A stretch of DNA of 64,000 nucleotides, taken from Chrysomallon squamiferum (taxonomy: Eukaryota; Mollusca; Gastropoda; Neomphalida; Peltospiridae). Positions 12,030 through 24,599 of this stretch are shown piece by piece; within the stretch, counting starts at the first letter, position 1; each line of letters begins with the position of its first letter. The notes beneath the pieces are model-generated. The model made no database searches. It was not told where the DNA came from and saw only the letters and a program-made list of their open reading frames with translations. The stretch is taken from NCBI GenBank assembly GCA_012295275.1, contig CM022675.1:10022693-10086692 (forward strand), in the 5' to 3' direction. The position numbers and the translations under genes were made by a program.

Positions 12030-15000
12030 TCAGGCAGATCTGTCCATTGAAATCTTTCTGTAGAACAACACGTACGGAGATCCTAGTAGGCTGCCATGTT
12101 TTCCTGTCAGGAAATTGTGAAATTCTTCGTCCGAATGAACACGAATGCACTCATCATCGCATTCCAACCACTCCACGTGAGGGGGACTGTCTGAGGAGTT
12201 CTCCTCGCACGGATTGTCTCCCCTGTCTGCAGAGTTGTCTCCCATTGCAAAAGAATTATCTCCTCCTTGAAATGTTTTTTCTGAGGCACTCTCTCCTGAA
12301 ATAGAATTACTGCTGTTACTAGTGCTTGCAACAGAGTTGTGTCCTCCTGTAACAGAGTTATCTTCTCCTTTGGGTGAGAGATGAACTTTTCAGAGTGTGA
12401 GAGTTTTTTCTTTGAGTCACTTTGTGACTGTCTGAATGAATCAGAAGAGTGACTGGTCTTTGAAGTAGTGACTTTAACATAGGACAGATAATGACCCAAA
12501 GAAATCGTCATGCCAGCATGAGTCACAATGCCATATAAATTGTATCTGAAATTTCAAATTGAAATAAGCTGTACAAGTGAAGAGTAAATAATTCGAAATA
12601 CTTTTACATCATGTTATTCACAAATAAGTAAATTCAGTAAAAATAAACAATAAAAATGTATATTTGGTTTTATGAATAGATGTTGTTTATAATACTTTTG
12701 AATGCTTTCAATTTAACATTTCACAATTTCAAAATAATAAATAATAAAAAAGAAATAAAATAAAATAAACCTATGAAGAAACATCTGAATGTTAATTAAG
12801 CAAAATTAATTCCTTGAAGTTTTTGTTGTTATATTTTGTTGAACATATAAGTTTTATTTCATAGTGTATATATTATTTTTAAAAGTTAGTATACTCTTTA
12901 CTATTTAATCAGAACTTTCATGAAAACCATATTCCTAATCACTGTACCTTAATTTATTTAAAATTAAACTGACATTTTCTGGAAACATTTTTAAAATTAA
13001 TGTTACAAGGATTCATCATTAAAATAAAGAAAATTAAACTGATGTTTTCTGGTAACATTTTCTTAACTAATATTATAAGGATTATCATAGAAAAATAAAG
13101 AAAATTAAACTGACTTTTTCGGGTAATATTTTGTTATCTAGTACTATAAGGATTATCAAATTAAGAATGTATATTTTAACTAATACCTATGATCAGTGCG
13201 AAAACATGGTTTTTGACATTTGTATCGGAGACAAGGAAGAGACAGAGGTATAGTCACATGATCATTGATTTTTGAAACACTGTGACTGCCAAACATTCTG
13301 AAGAGAAAAGAGAAAGAAATAAAACAAAACAAACATTGTAAGATGTTCAAAAATGCAAACATACATGTACGTGTGTTTGTTTGTGTTTATGCATGTGTGT
13401 GTGTGTGTCTGTGTATGTTTTATAAATTTTAATATGCAGATACCAAAGAATATTGAATTAATTTATATTTTACATAAAACTATCAATATAACAGTGGTTA
13501 ACCAGAATGTATGTATCTTTGTATTTTACACAACTATCTTGAATGAAAATATCTATAAAATCCTTAAAAATATATTCATATAGGAAAAATTAAGTATTAC
13601 ATTGGTGTTTAGGTCTGATATTTCTTAAAACATGTTTAAAATTAGTCCTTCCAAAAATCAACATGTCTTATACATGTGTCAGTAGCAGACTATCATTTAT
13701 GTATATTATTTGAAACTGGGTTTTAGTGGCAACAATTAAAATGGTCATAATACTGATAACAGTAATAATCACAGTATAATAATAACAATAATAATAATAA
13801 TAATAACAATAACAATAACAACAATAACAATGATAATAACAACAATAACAATAATAATGAAAAATAAAAAATTATAAATACATTTAAAAATCTAATGTGT
13901 CAGAAAACCCAATTTATTTATTTATTCATTTAAATTATCGGCTAAAATTTCATCTACCACTGAGTCAACAAAAACAAAGACTGATGTAGAAATGACTAAA
14001 AACTCTTTCTTACCCAGTGGACGTGGAGAATCGCTTGAGATGCAGGGTGAGAATGTTGGGGAGGATGTCGTAGTGCAGGGAGCGTTCGGCTTCCACGTAT
14101 CGCAGGCAGTGATCACAGTAATACTTGTTGTCGTCTCGCAGCCTCTCAACCTCGGTGAATGCAGACATCAGCTTGGACAGGCACGACTCATCACAGTCTG
14201 TACAGAAAATAGAGTTTAAATTACACACACACACAGAGACATGTATGTTTAGACAGGCACGACTCATCACAATCTGTACAGAAAATAGAGTTTAAATTAC
14301 ACACACACAGACACATATATGTTTAGACAGGCACGACTCATCACAGTCTGTAGAGAAAATAGAGTTTAAATTACACACACACACAGAGACATGTAGATAC
14401 AAGCACATATATTCATAGATATATTATTAGACAGGCATGACTCATCAGTTTCTGTATAGAAAATAGAGTTTAAATTACACACACACACAGAGATATGTAA
14501 ACATGTAGATAGATATATCAAAAAATATCTTTATTTCAGAGTAGTTTTCAATACGTTTTTCATCAAAAATTAACTTCATTTTAAAGAGTTTTCAATTTCT
14601 TGTTAATTTCAATTTAGTATAAAAGTTTACAATATCTTTTTTCCTCTGAACTTATTCAAACTTCTTTTTCACCCAAAATTATCTTCATTTTAATACAGTA
14701 TTATCAATATCTCTTACATCTAAAAATTATCTTCATTTTAATGTAGTTTTATTGCTATCTCTTACAACTTAAAACAATCTTTACTTTTCCTATGATCTGT
14801 TTTTAAACCTCAGCTCATCTAGAATTTATTACAAAAATTATTAAAACTGATATTAAAAAAAAATAAAATCAAAACCTGAGCTGTCGGAAGAATCTTCGTC
14901 ATCTTTCTCCGCCCTCAGAGGAACACTGACGTCCTGAAACACTTCGGTCTTCTCGCGAGAAAGTTCGCACTCCAGACACCTCGTCCTCAACATCATCGTT

Positions 15001-18000
15001 CCCTGAAACAGCCTCTCTATGAAGTCAATCTTTGGTATCGTCTTCCCAGCCAGGTACTTCATCGCGTAAGCAGCGCTGACCGATTTTTTCAGACTGTCGA
15101 AAACACTGTCGCAGTTCTCCACGTTAACTGACAGCGGCTTCACCGGGACCTTTTTCAAATAGCCATCGATGACTCCATCGCAGCGATCATCACCATCGTC
15201 ATCAACATCATCGTCATCATCGTCTTCACCACCATTGCTGTCTTCAGAATAAATTTCTACTGCATTGCTGCTGCTGTTGTTGTTGTTGTTGTTGTTGGGT
15301 GCCTCTGGCACCACACAGTTGAAATTCACTTTTCGCTTGGCTAATCCGAGCGTTTTCATGGCTTCGGTGGCTATCACAGTGGTCAGTGGACTGCTGCAGA
15401 CGTGGTCGCACTTCTGCAAGGAAATCTTGATTTCTCTCGGACTATCACAGATGAATCTCAGTGCAGATTTGGCTGGACTGGGACCAGATTTATTTGGGCT
15501 AGACCCAGATTTATAAGAGCTTGTCCCAGCTCTCACTGGACTAGACCCAGTTTTGACTGGACTAGACCCAGCTTTGACTGGACTAGACCCAGTTTTGACT
15601 GGGCTAGACCCAGTTTTGACTGGACTAGACCCAACTTTGACTGGACTAGACCCAGCTTTGACTGGACTAGAACCAGATTTGACTGGACTAGAACCAGATT
15701 TGACTGGGCTAGACCCACATTTGACTGGGCTAGACACAGACTTATAAGAGCTTGTCCCAGATTTGACTGGACTAGACCCACATTTGAGATGTTCTGACAC
15801 AGATTTTGCAGCTGTCTTGCCATTACAAGAACACTTTTGAGGTGAATTTTTTGTGCTCGTCTTTTCCGATTTGCAAACGCTGCCTTCAGACTTGACAGTT
15901 TGTTTCAAAAAGCTTGTGATCTTGTTTCTGTCATTCGCCAAGTCTGAATGAGAAAGACATTCTTTTTCACACCACCAGCAGAGCTGTCAGTTCTGCAATT
16001 CAAACTCTTCGTTCCAGTTAAAGATTTCGAGCTGGAGGAAGATCTCGCACTGATTCGAAATGACACTTCACTATCCACTGTGTAATCACCCTTACCCGAG
16101 CTGATGGCAGACAAACCGTTGGAAACACTTTCTTCTTTGACATTTTTTCTCACCACCCTTCGCATACCGAGTCTTTTGGAGTACCTTCTTTCCCTCTTGC
16201 TGCTGAACAGTCTCGAGGGACACAAAGGAGCAGATTTCACCAAGTCAGGAGAGGTAAGTTTGGATGATAAAATTTTCATTATGCTGATGTTACCACCACC
16301 AACACCTTCAGTTTTTACCACCTCCAACTGCAGAGTGTGATTGCAAGTGACAGGTGTCTCTGATTTTATGTCGGCCATTGCTACATTACCGTCTCCCGTC
16401 TGCTCGTCCATATTTCCAGAATCTACTGCACTCTTCTTGTCTGGGTCCTTCTTCTGTGTCTTGGTGTCTGCTTCCTCACCAACATCCTCCATTTTTACTT
16501 TATCGCCATCTTCTGCTGGGGATCCGTCAATTTCATCGCAGCCGCCATTGTTTAGCAAACAGTTTTCTCTCTCTTCTTTCGGAATGCCAGACTCTGTGTC
16601 AGTTGTTGCTGTTTTCTTGCCTCCTTCAAGGAAGGTCTGCATGGTGGGTTTGGAGGCAGGTTCCTCCTCCTGCTGCTGCTTGATGTGGTTGGCGGGAATT
16701 TTGGATTTCAGGTCTGCCTGAGCTCTGTGTAGTTCTTTCTCCGCGTCTTCGAGGTAACAGAGCAGACAGCGGAGAAGTTCCTGAGCATCGTGTTGAAGAT
16801 TTCCTTCAAACATCGGGTTGAGCAATCTGAGTAGTAGTAATAATAATAACAATAACAATAATAATAATAACAGTAGTAGTAGTAGTAGTAATAATAATAA
16901 TATTAGTAATAGTAATAATAGTAATAATAATAATAATAACAGTAACAATAGTAGTAATAATAATAGTAGTAATAATAATAATAATAATAATATTAGGTAA
17001 TAGTAATAATAGTAATAATATTAGTAACAGTAATAATAATAATAATAATAATATTAATATTAATATTGATAATAATAGTAATAATAATGATAATAATAGT
17101 AATAATAATAGTAACAATAGTAGTAATAATAATAATAGTAATAATAGTAGTAATAATAATAATAATAATAGTAATAATAATAATAGTAACAATAGTAACC
17201 ATAATAATAGTAATAATAATAATAATAGTAACAATAGTAATAATAATAATAATAATAGCAACAACAATAATTGTAATACTACTGCTACTATTACTAAAAA
17301 TAGTAATAAACTAGCACAATAATAAAAAATATATATTAATATTTTATAACAATAATAATAATAATAGTAGTAATAATAATAATAATAATAATAACAATAA
17401 TAGTAATAATAATAATAGCAATAATTGTACTACCACTACTACTAATAATAGTAAAAATAGTAATAAACCGAAATATTACTAGCACAATAAAAAAAATATA
17501 TATTAATATTTTATAACAATAATAATAATAATAATAATAATATAAAAATATTAGTAATAAATCTCAATACTAAAAAAATAATAAAAGAGAATAATAATAA
17601 ATAATTAAAAAAAAAAAATATATAAAAAATATAAACAACACAACAAATCGTAAATACAATATAATATCATAAATTATAACAGCAAAAAAAAAAAAATAAA
17701 AAAATAAAATACATATATCAAAAATAAGATATGGAAATATTATAAATGTTACAAACTAAAAACTCACCTAATAATATCTAAAACATTATCAGGCTTCACA
17801 GCCATACTTGTTACATCAGCACTGGCAATTTCAAAATACCTCTCCTCTCTTTTCTCCATATTCTTATACAGCTGAAAATTAATTAATTAATCAATTAAAC
17901 ACTATAAAAGATATTGTAATTAGTACATTTTATCAAACAAAATATTTACCTCAATATTTTTTTTTATACCTTTATGTTATTTTTTATATATATATAAAAA

Positions 18001-20638
18001 TTTGACTAAGAGTGTTTTATATACATCCATATTAGTGTATGAAAAATCTGATTCAATCTAATCAATATACTATATTATTATTTTGAATAAAAAAATTGTT
18101 TTTCTGTGTGTGAAAAAAATTATTTTGGCATGAATGAAAGTATGTGGAAAGTAAGTGCAAAATGGCAAAATGATCCATAAATTTTTTTTTTTTTTAAATG
18201 TGATTTTGCACATTGTAAATGTAAATGATATTCACTATATTAAACTGGACCAATGAAAATGTAATATATACCAGAGGTTTTTGTTGTAACTCAATGCATT
18301 ATGACTATTAAAAGTTATCATTTTAAGCACAGAAGAAATGACAATTTATGACTGCTATAATCATAGAGTTATTTAACAAGAGATCCTATTACAACTTAAA
18401 ATTTTATGACTCTTAAAAAAAGAAGGATAACACTTTTATATAAACATACAGGAAGTCAAAAGCAGGACAGTTAAAGTGATCATTTTAAGTACAGGGGAAG
18501 TCAAACTCGTAACTGAAGAGGTATGTAACAAAATATTCTGTTATAACTCAAAATTTTGTGATCATTAAAAGTGATCGTTTAAGTACAGAGTAAACAAGAA
18601 CAATTAGAGTTATAGTCACTCAGAGGTCTTGCCTCATACTGTAAGAGAAGGCAGGCCTGCCATCCCTTATGTTTTATAATGAATTCACCCACCATTCGTT
18701 GGTAATGGCAACAACATCTGCCACATGTTTGTTTAGTGAACTTCATTTTGTATTATAAATTAAACAGACACTTTGATTTTTATTTAATTGCTAGTACAAT
18801 AAACTTGTTAACAGTTAATGCATTTGATGCAGTTATTTATAGGAGTATTTTTGACAAACAAGTAATTTGAACATTGTTCAAAGTACTTGTACCCTGAACA
18901 TTTTCAGTATCATCCCTTTGTTTAACTTGCACCAGTTACACTAATTCCCACCATCCCTTTCACAAATGTTGGGGAGACAACTGTCAGTAAAAGTATTTAA
19001 CCTGAGATTCGGTTGTAATTTAAAATTTGTGACTGTTGAAGAGATCATTTTAAGTATAGAGTACGTGAAAATCATGAACGTATTTAAGTCAGTGTATTTT
19101 GCATGTTTAGCTGATGTCTGTTTTATTTTATATTTTTAATTAAATTACTGTAAAAAGTTGCTTCACAAGCTGCCATGCTAGAAGTTTATCTTCCTTTTCT
19201 TCTTTCTGAACCTGTAAAAAATTGTTAATAATTTAGAATAACTTATGAAATTTTATCTTTTGAACAATTCAGTTTTTGAAATTTGTATTAACAAATCTGA
19301 CATTTACCAATATAAGCTTAATATTTTACTATAACATTTTTAAAAATTAAAAAAAAAAAAAAAAAAAAAAAAATGTAATGAAATATCAGTCTACATTTTC
19401 AGTGGAAATATTCTTGAATAGTAATTCAGCTTTTTTGTAAATGCCCACATGCAGAAATCCTGTTATTAACTGCTAAAAATAACATTAATGTTCTAAGGTC
19501 ATTTTCATGAAAATATCCTCTTTGAAATCCTTAATAAATAAATAAATAAATAAAAAATAAAATAAAAATTTTAGTCAAGAATTTATTCTATTTTCAGTGT
19601 TCTAGAATTTTCAACATGTTGCATATTCAAATTGGCAGGGAATATGAATTTATAAAATCACGTGGCTTATGTAGTCTGGATGTCAACATGATTACTGTTT
19701 AGAGCAGTTACAAGATATACATTACTTTATTGTTTGCTGCATCAGCATTTCTTGTTTTCTCCACCATAACAATTTCCCTAAAGAGATTCCCTAGCCCATC
19801 GAGAAAGTCAGGTGTGTATCGTAACACCTGTAAAACACTGTTCAGGTAGCAAGTGTTACCTGTAATTAAAAGGTAAAAACAGGTAAAAAAGAAGAAACAA
19901 AAAAAAAAATGACTGAATATAAAAGTAAATTCAAATATTAAACACACAAACATACAAAAACAACCTTATTTATAATACTTAAAAAAAAAAAAAAAAAAAA
20001 AAAAATCACACACCATAAAAATTAATCCACATTTTAAACACGCACACACACACACACATTCAAATCCCCCACTCTGGCAGCTTTAATATGACACCTCCTA
20101 CCAAATCCACACTAAACTCACCAATATTCAGGAAGGAGCTAACAGGAGGTACTGTGGGGCCTTCTTTGGGTGCAAAACTCCTCGAGTCATCAGCTAGATT
20201 TTCTGTGGTGACCCCATCAAATGTAGAACTGTGATCATCAGAATCATCACTGAAATAAAATAAATAAAAATAAAATAAAATAATAAAAAAACATATCTGT
20301 CCACTTGCATTGTCAGTATCACTGAGAAAGCATTTTTTAAATATTAACATGAGTTAGTATTTTAAATTGTCTTTAAAAACAAATGTTTTGCTTTGATAAC
20401 TGATACTTCAGATTTGATTGATATGCTTTATTAACAATACATTTTTTTACACATAAAATAGACATTCCACATTTAAAACAGATATTTATTATTTAAGATT
20501 CTGAATTTAATATATATTTTCAGTAATCTTTCATAATATCTTTAAATGATGATTCAGTTTTACATGTATAAAACCATTTAAAAGAAAAAAGAACCAAAAG
20601 AAAAGAAAGCAACAAAAAACCCCAATAACTAAATAAAT

Positions 20639-20725
<87 letters not shown>

Positions 20726-20938
20726 AATAATAATAACAAATAAACAAACAACAACAAAATATACTTTTAAAAATAAATATAAACATTACTCTTTATTGAT
20801 GTCTTGAGGTGTAGTTCCCTGTCGCTCACCAGGTGGCACTGCAGGTACTTCTCCATTTTTCCTAAATGTGCTCTGCAGGGACAATTTTGGCCTCTTACGT
20901 GCTGGACCGGTTGGTTCATCATTAGCAACCACCATCAT
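12030..20938 (-). CDS. USP1: ubiquitin carboxyl-terminal hydrolase 1 (USP1)
   Basis: Nine coding exons in minus-strand order: 20938-20790, 20249-20122, 19859-19726, 19211-19149, 17871-17768, 16826-14876, 14197-14014, 13297-13187 and 12545-12030. The Cys box NIGNTCYLNSVLQVLRY puts the nucleophile near residue 96. The 63-nt exon at 19211-19149 (VQKEEKEDKLLAWQLVKQLF) joins in phase. LLNPMFEGNLQHDAQELL follows, and exons 6-7 carry zinc-site pairs CLEC and CDHC. The His box is GHYLSYVKV and the Asp region is VEWLECDDEC, before YVLFYRK. USP1, activated by UAF1/WDR48 in vertebrates, deubiquitinates FANCD2 and PCNA in the nucleus. The product would be about 1,110 residues against 785 in human, because exon 6 carries Asn/Asp tracts and an SPxK array. 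Exons 6 and 9 each need a one-base shift to stay in frame (near 15963 and 12388), so either the assembly or the gene is broken there. Confidence 0.9.
12387..12390 (-). other. apparent frame break in USP1 last exon
   Basis: The exon enters in the frame of YNLYGIVTHAG and GHYLSYVKV but ends in another frame with VEWLECDDEC and YVLFYRK. The second frame is closed by a TGA at about 12390-12392. The switch therefore lies between there and the first frame's stop near 12107. The A-run at 12387-12390 is the earliest plausible place. One missing A would reconcile both frames. A consensus error is more likely than a real mutation. Confidence 0.55.
14176..14505 (-). repeat. fourfold repeat of a USP1 splice acceptor and exon start
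   Basis: Units begin (GACAGGCA) at 14176, 14252, 14326 and 14430. Each holds the first bases of USP1 exon 7, the acceptor (minus strand CTGTACAG or a one-base variant that keeps AG), the sequence AGAGTTTAAATTACACAC and a CA run. Only the first, at 14197, leads into an open exon. The others are intronic pseudo-acceptors. Confidence 0.8.
15468..15782 (-). repeat. 21-bp coding minisatellite, 15 units, in USP1
   Basis: The tract is exactly 315 bp, 15 units of 21 bp, encoding heptads of the form [SATVC]-G-S-S-P-V-K. Thirteen units hold S-P-x-K/R: ten SPVK, one SPVR, one SPNK and one SPAK. Two units read TSSYK instead. S-P-x-K is the CDK consensus. The array lies between the Cys and His halves of the catalytic domain, where USP1 proteins carry a disordered insertion. 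Confidence 0.85.
15963..15967 (-). other. apparent frame break in USP1 large exon
   Basis: Upstream the frame encodes ...TDSSAGGVKK and runs to a stop at 15905. Downstream the frame beginning LANDRNKITSFLKQ leads to the SPVK array and the zinc-site exon end. The second frame is closed by a TGA just upstream, near 15990, so the shift lies in roughly 15905-15990. The A5 run at 15963-15967 is the natural spot for a missing base. A short unspliced intron is an alternative. Confidence 0.55.
16829..17540. repeat. AAT/AGT/AAC microsatellite cluster in USP1 intron 5
   Basis: Degenerate trinucleotide repeats fill the end of the intron up to the acceptor at 16827. The long Leu-, Ile- or Asn-rich open frames here are artefacts of the repeat. 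Confidence 0.85.
18250..19085. repeat. imperfect dispersed repeat inside USP1 intron 4
   Basis: Blocks resembling GTTATAACTCAAAATTTT, then a short spacer, then AAAAGTGATCATTTTAAGTA recur near 18280-18340, 18390-18420, 18470-18510, 18540-18600 and 19015-19070. Similar words appear at about 30830-30860. The repeat is old and diverged and its family is not recognised. Confidence 0.4.
20641..20745. repeat. (AAC)n microsatellite in USP1 intron 1
   Basis: A nearly pure AAC run at 20641-20723 continues into AAT units. The poly-Cys open frame on the minus strand is an artefact. Confidence 0.9.
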
Positions 20939-20947
20939 TCAGCAGAT

Positions 20948-20966
20948 CTGAAATAATGTCTATTAA

Positions 20967-20997
<31 letters not shown>

Positions 20998-21191
20998 CAA
21001 TAATAATAATAATAAAAATCACAGGCACATATTATAAGAGTGCTATGCATCAGTCATATTTATATACAGATTTGCCATCCACTTTCAAGTATGTTACATA
21101 CAGGCTGAATGCATATCTGTACGAGTTACAGTGAAAATATTTTTATGCTCCAATTTGTTTTTGTTTTTTGTGTGTCTTGCATGTTTGACTA

Positions 21192-21251
<60 letters not shown>

Positions 21252-22980
21252 TGTGTGCATCCCTAATAAATGCTACTGTTATATTATTCCGTTTTTGTTT
21301 ATTCGTCACCTAGTTTCCTGTGATCATTTCGGCAAATCTTTGATCAAAATTTCATACATCACATTTATTAACAGTACTCTCACTATATGTCACATAATAC
21401 AAGATCAATAATCAAACATATTCAACACAGACATAAAAATGTTAAAACATTCTTATCATTGATTCATACCCATTCAGTCACTGCCGGTATGACATTAGCA
21501 CGATTCCAAAATTATAGACTGTCAGTGTGTTTTATCGGCTAGGATTTACAAGGTTTTCCCAGTTACAAAATATAACTCAACTATGACATTTATGGAAAAA
21601 AATTACCTTCATATATTAAAAAGGCTTTCTGAAACATACTTCGTACCAGATACACATCTCATAAGATTGTACGATCATTGATTTTTTGTCAATTTATAAC
21701 CAAAGAGCCCGCGGTACACAAACGTTGGACTGGTCTCTTGGCGGCATATAAACACACAGAAAAACGACAGTAAAAGCGTAATACTAAATTGTTTAACAGT
21801 CGTAATTCACTGACAAAGACATTATTTTAGATATTTAGAATTCTCTGCTAATATTGTTTCATAAACAGAAAAAACAAAGGAATTACTTTTCAATAAACAT
21901 ACATTTTACGTAACCCCCAAAATGACTGAAACTACTGTTATATGTAAAAGTTTATGTTTATCTGTCAAGCTAAGGTTTATTTTCTACCTTTAAACAAAGC
22001 ATCAACTGTTGAAAATCGATATTAAGAACTTTAGAATTATTTATGTTTAACTTTGCCGAAGTTATAATTAAAGACTATTTATAATTAACTGAAAAGTAAT
22101 TAAGCAAATTAATAAACAATATATATAAACAAAATTGTTTATTATATATAAAACATTTTAATGAACTGTTCGACCCCTTTCGTGACAAATCATTAATTTA
22201 TACGGATTATAATGAAAGAATGAATGAATGAATGAATAAATAAATAAATATGTTTAATAATAAAAAAAATATTTGTGTAATACAATCACTTTATTAAATT
22301 GGCCGGGCGAAATTGTTCCAAGTATTATTAAATTCCCTATGTGATCCTTCAACACACAAGAAGGTGTATCGAATTCAATATATATGCACTTATTTTCTTA
22401 ATTTTCACACCATTATTTAGTCAAAATATTCTCTTAATTATATATTTGTATTAAAGTGACTACTTTTTTGTAATTAAAGTGACTACTTTAACCTTAAGGA
22501 CGCAAGGAGCGCTAAGCTATCCTTGTTATTTTGTGGATCATTTTGGAAAAGGAGGATATCAAAAGATAAAACGAAAATATGGAGATATTAAATGGCGGAG
22601 TTAAGTTGTTTTAGCGGCATTATTTGACTAAGTATAATATTTCAGTATTCATTAATTATGTATATCGTCGATTAAAAAATATAATAATAAAAATAAAAAA
22701 TTAGCCCATTTACGATGCAGACTAGAACGATATTAAAACGTTAGTCTGTAGCCTGAAATGAGACGAATTTTATTTGAAGTTTATGGCTATAACAAGTGTG
22801 AAGTTATTCTTTGATTTATCATATGTCTAAGTCTATGTCTGTGTATCACAAGTAAAAAAAAAAAAAAAAAAAAAAAAACAACAACAACAAAACAACAACC
22901 AACCAAACAAACAAATAAGTAAATAATAAAAATTGAGTCAATAAATTATTTCTACATTACTAATTCAGATGAGAATTGGT

Positions 22981-23040
<60 letters not shown>

Positions 23041-23060
23041 TAAATAAATAAATTAGGGAT

Positions 23061-23102
<42 letters not shown>

Positions 23103-23619
23103 AAAATAATAAAAAAAAAATAATGTTTAGGCTTGACAGATCTGGGCAAACTTTTTATTGCTGTAAATTTCTTTCTTTCTTTCTTTTAATATTTTTTTAA
23201 ATACATGTAACCAGCCTAGTAAAAATGTGAAACCCAAAGACATAAGATTATTAAAATTAGTAATAAATTCTTTAGCAAAAACATCACAACAAATTAATAA
23301 ATAAAATTTTATTATCTAAAACCAGCCAAAATACAAAAAATGAGAAATTATAATAAGAAATATTAATATCAAAATTACTGTACTGACATTTACCATTTTT
23401 AAATGTATTTAAATTTTTGAAGTTTCATTTTATGATAATAGGACTTAATTATGAATTAATTAGGACTTAATTATACATTAAAAATAAAGTCTTCAGATTT
23501 GACAGCAGAAATTGCAACAACAACAACAATAGCAATAAAAAACATATCCCATAATGTTATTTGTGAAATTTCCTACTAGTATTTTTACCCATAATTTATT
23601 TTTGTTTTCTTCTTTCCAG
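20948..23619. other. divergent intergenic region, USP1 and Ig-like gene
   Basis: A splice acceptor at 20948-20950 just before the USP1 start implies an upstream noncoding exon. I could not place that exon. The region contains a (GT)n tract (21195-21258), poly-A runs and a (TAA)n tract (22982-23040). A YY1-like AAATGGCGGAG lies at about 22591-22600 in less repetitive sequence and could mark a promoter. The 5' exon of the Ig-like gene should also lie here. Confidence 0.4.
21195..21258. repeat. (GT)n microsatellite
   Basis: Nearly pure GT run upstream of USP1. Confidence 0.95.
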
Positions 23620-23694
23620 TGGGAATTCAACTGTTCTTCAAAGTCTTGGTTTTTTTATTTGTTATAGATGGTAGTTATGGCAGAGGTATCTATC

Positions 23695-23727
<33 letters not shown>

Positions 23728-24567
23728 GTATTATAATTTTCTTTTCGTAATAATATATTATCTCTCTCTCTCTCTCAATATATATCTATATCTATATTTA
23801 TTTCTAAATATATACACACACACACACACACACATTCATTTTGCTATTGGTGGGTGTTTTGTCTAATTTTTTATTTAATTTTTTAAAACAACAAAGAAAT
23901 AGTAATAAAATACAATTTTGTTTATACATACATCCACACACTGATAAATATGAGTGTATGGGTGTATGCATGTGTGTGTGTCTGTGTGTATATGTATATA
24001 TAATATATATATATATATATTATTTTTGTCTTTTTACTAATAGATATCCATGTAAACTTCACTGGCTCTTCGAGCTATGGTTTACTAAACGGAACGTTTC
24101 TGTTCACATGTTCTGTTGGAGAAGCCAAAAACCTTGTCGATCAGATCATTTTTCGCAGAGATTCGCCAGGTCTCGACAGTCCTTTTGCTGCGCTCCACCA
24201 AACAGTTGACGGCTGCTTTAAGTACATTTCCCCTCCAGAAGGCTACGAGTTGCTATGTGGGAAAGGAACAGAATACGCAGAGTCCGAGGTTAAAGAGTAT
24301 TCGATTTTGATAAGTCATCTGTCGTTTGACGATACCACTCGTTGGTTATGTATAGTCCAGAACAGAGTGGAACAGAGCAATACTGTCGAACTGCTGACAT
24401 ACCGTGAGTGAAACATCGGCCATCTTGTTTCATGAAAGTATTCACTGTTAAGTGCACAAACATGGAATGTCCATACATTTCTTTTTTTTTTCTTTTTTTT
24501 TTTTAAATTTAAATTTTTGAGAAGATCCAAATAAAAATGGCTTTCAAGTTATCTGTAATATTAGGTG

Positions 24568-24599
<32 letters not shown>

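Noticed and set aside
12107-12299. Continuation of the USP1 His-box frame as an alternative C-terminus
   Set aside because: The other frame ends with the conserved USP1 C-terminal block (YVLFYRK), so the extension is more likely due to a sequence error.
15402-15823. Frames with repeated DWTRPSF or GLVQSKL units
   Set aside because: These are shadow frames of the 21-bp USP1 repeat. The supported frame is the SSPVK one on the minus strand.
16806-17314. Long poly-Leu, poly-Ile and poly-Asn frames on both strands
   Set aside because: These come from the AAT/AGT repeat in USP1 intron 5. Real coding starts only at the acceptor at 16826.
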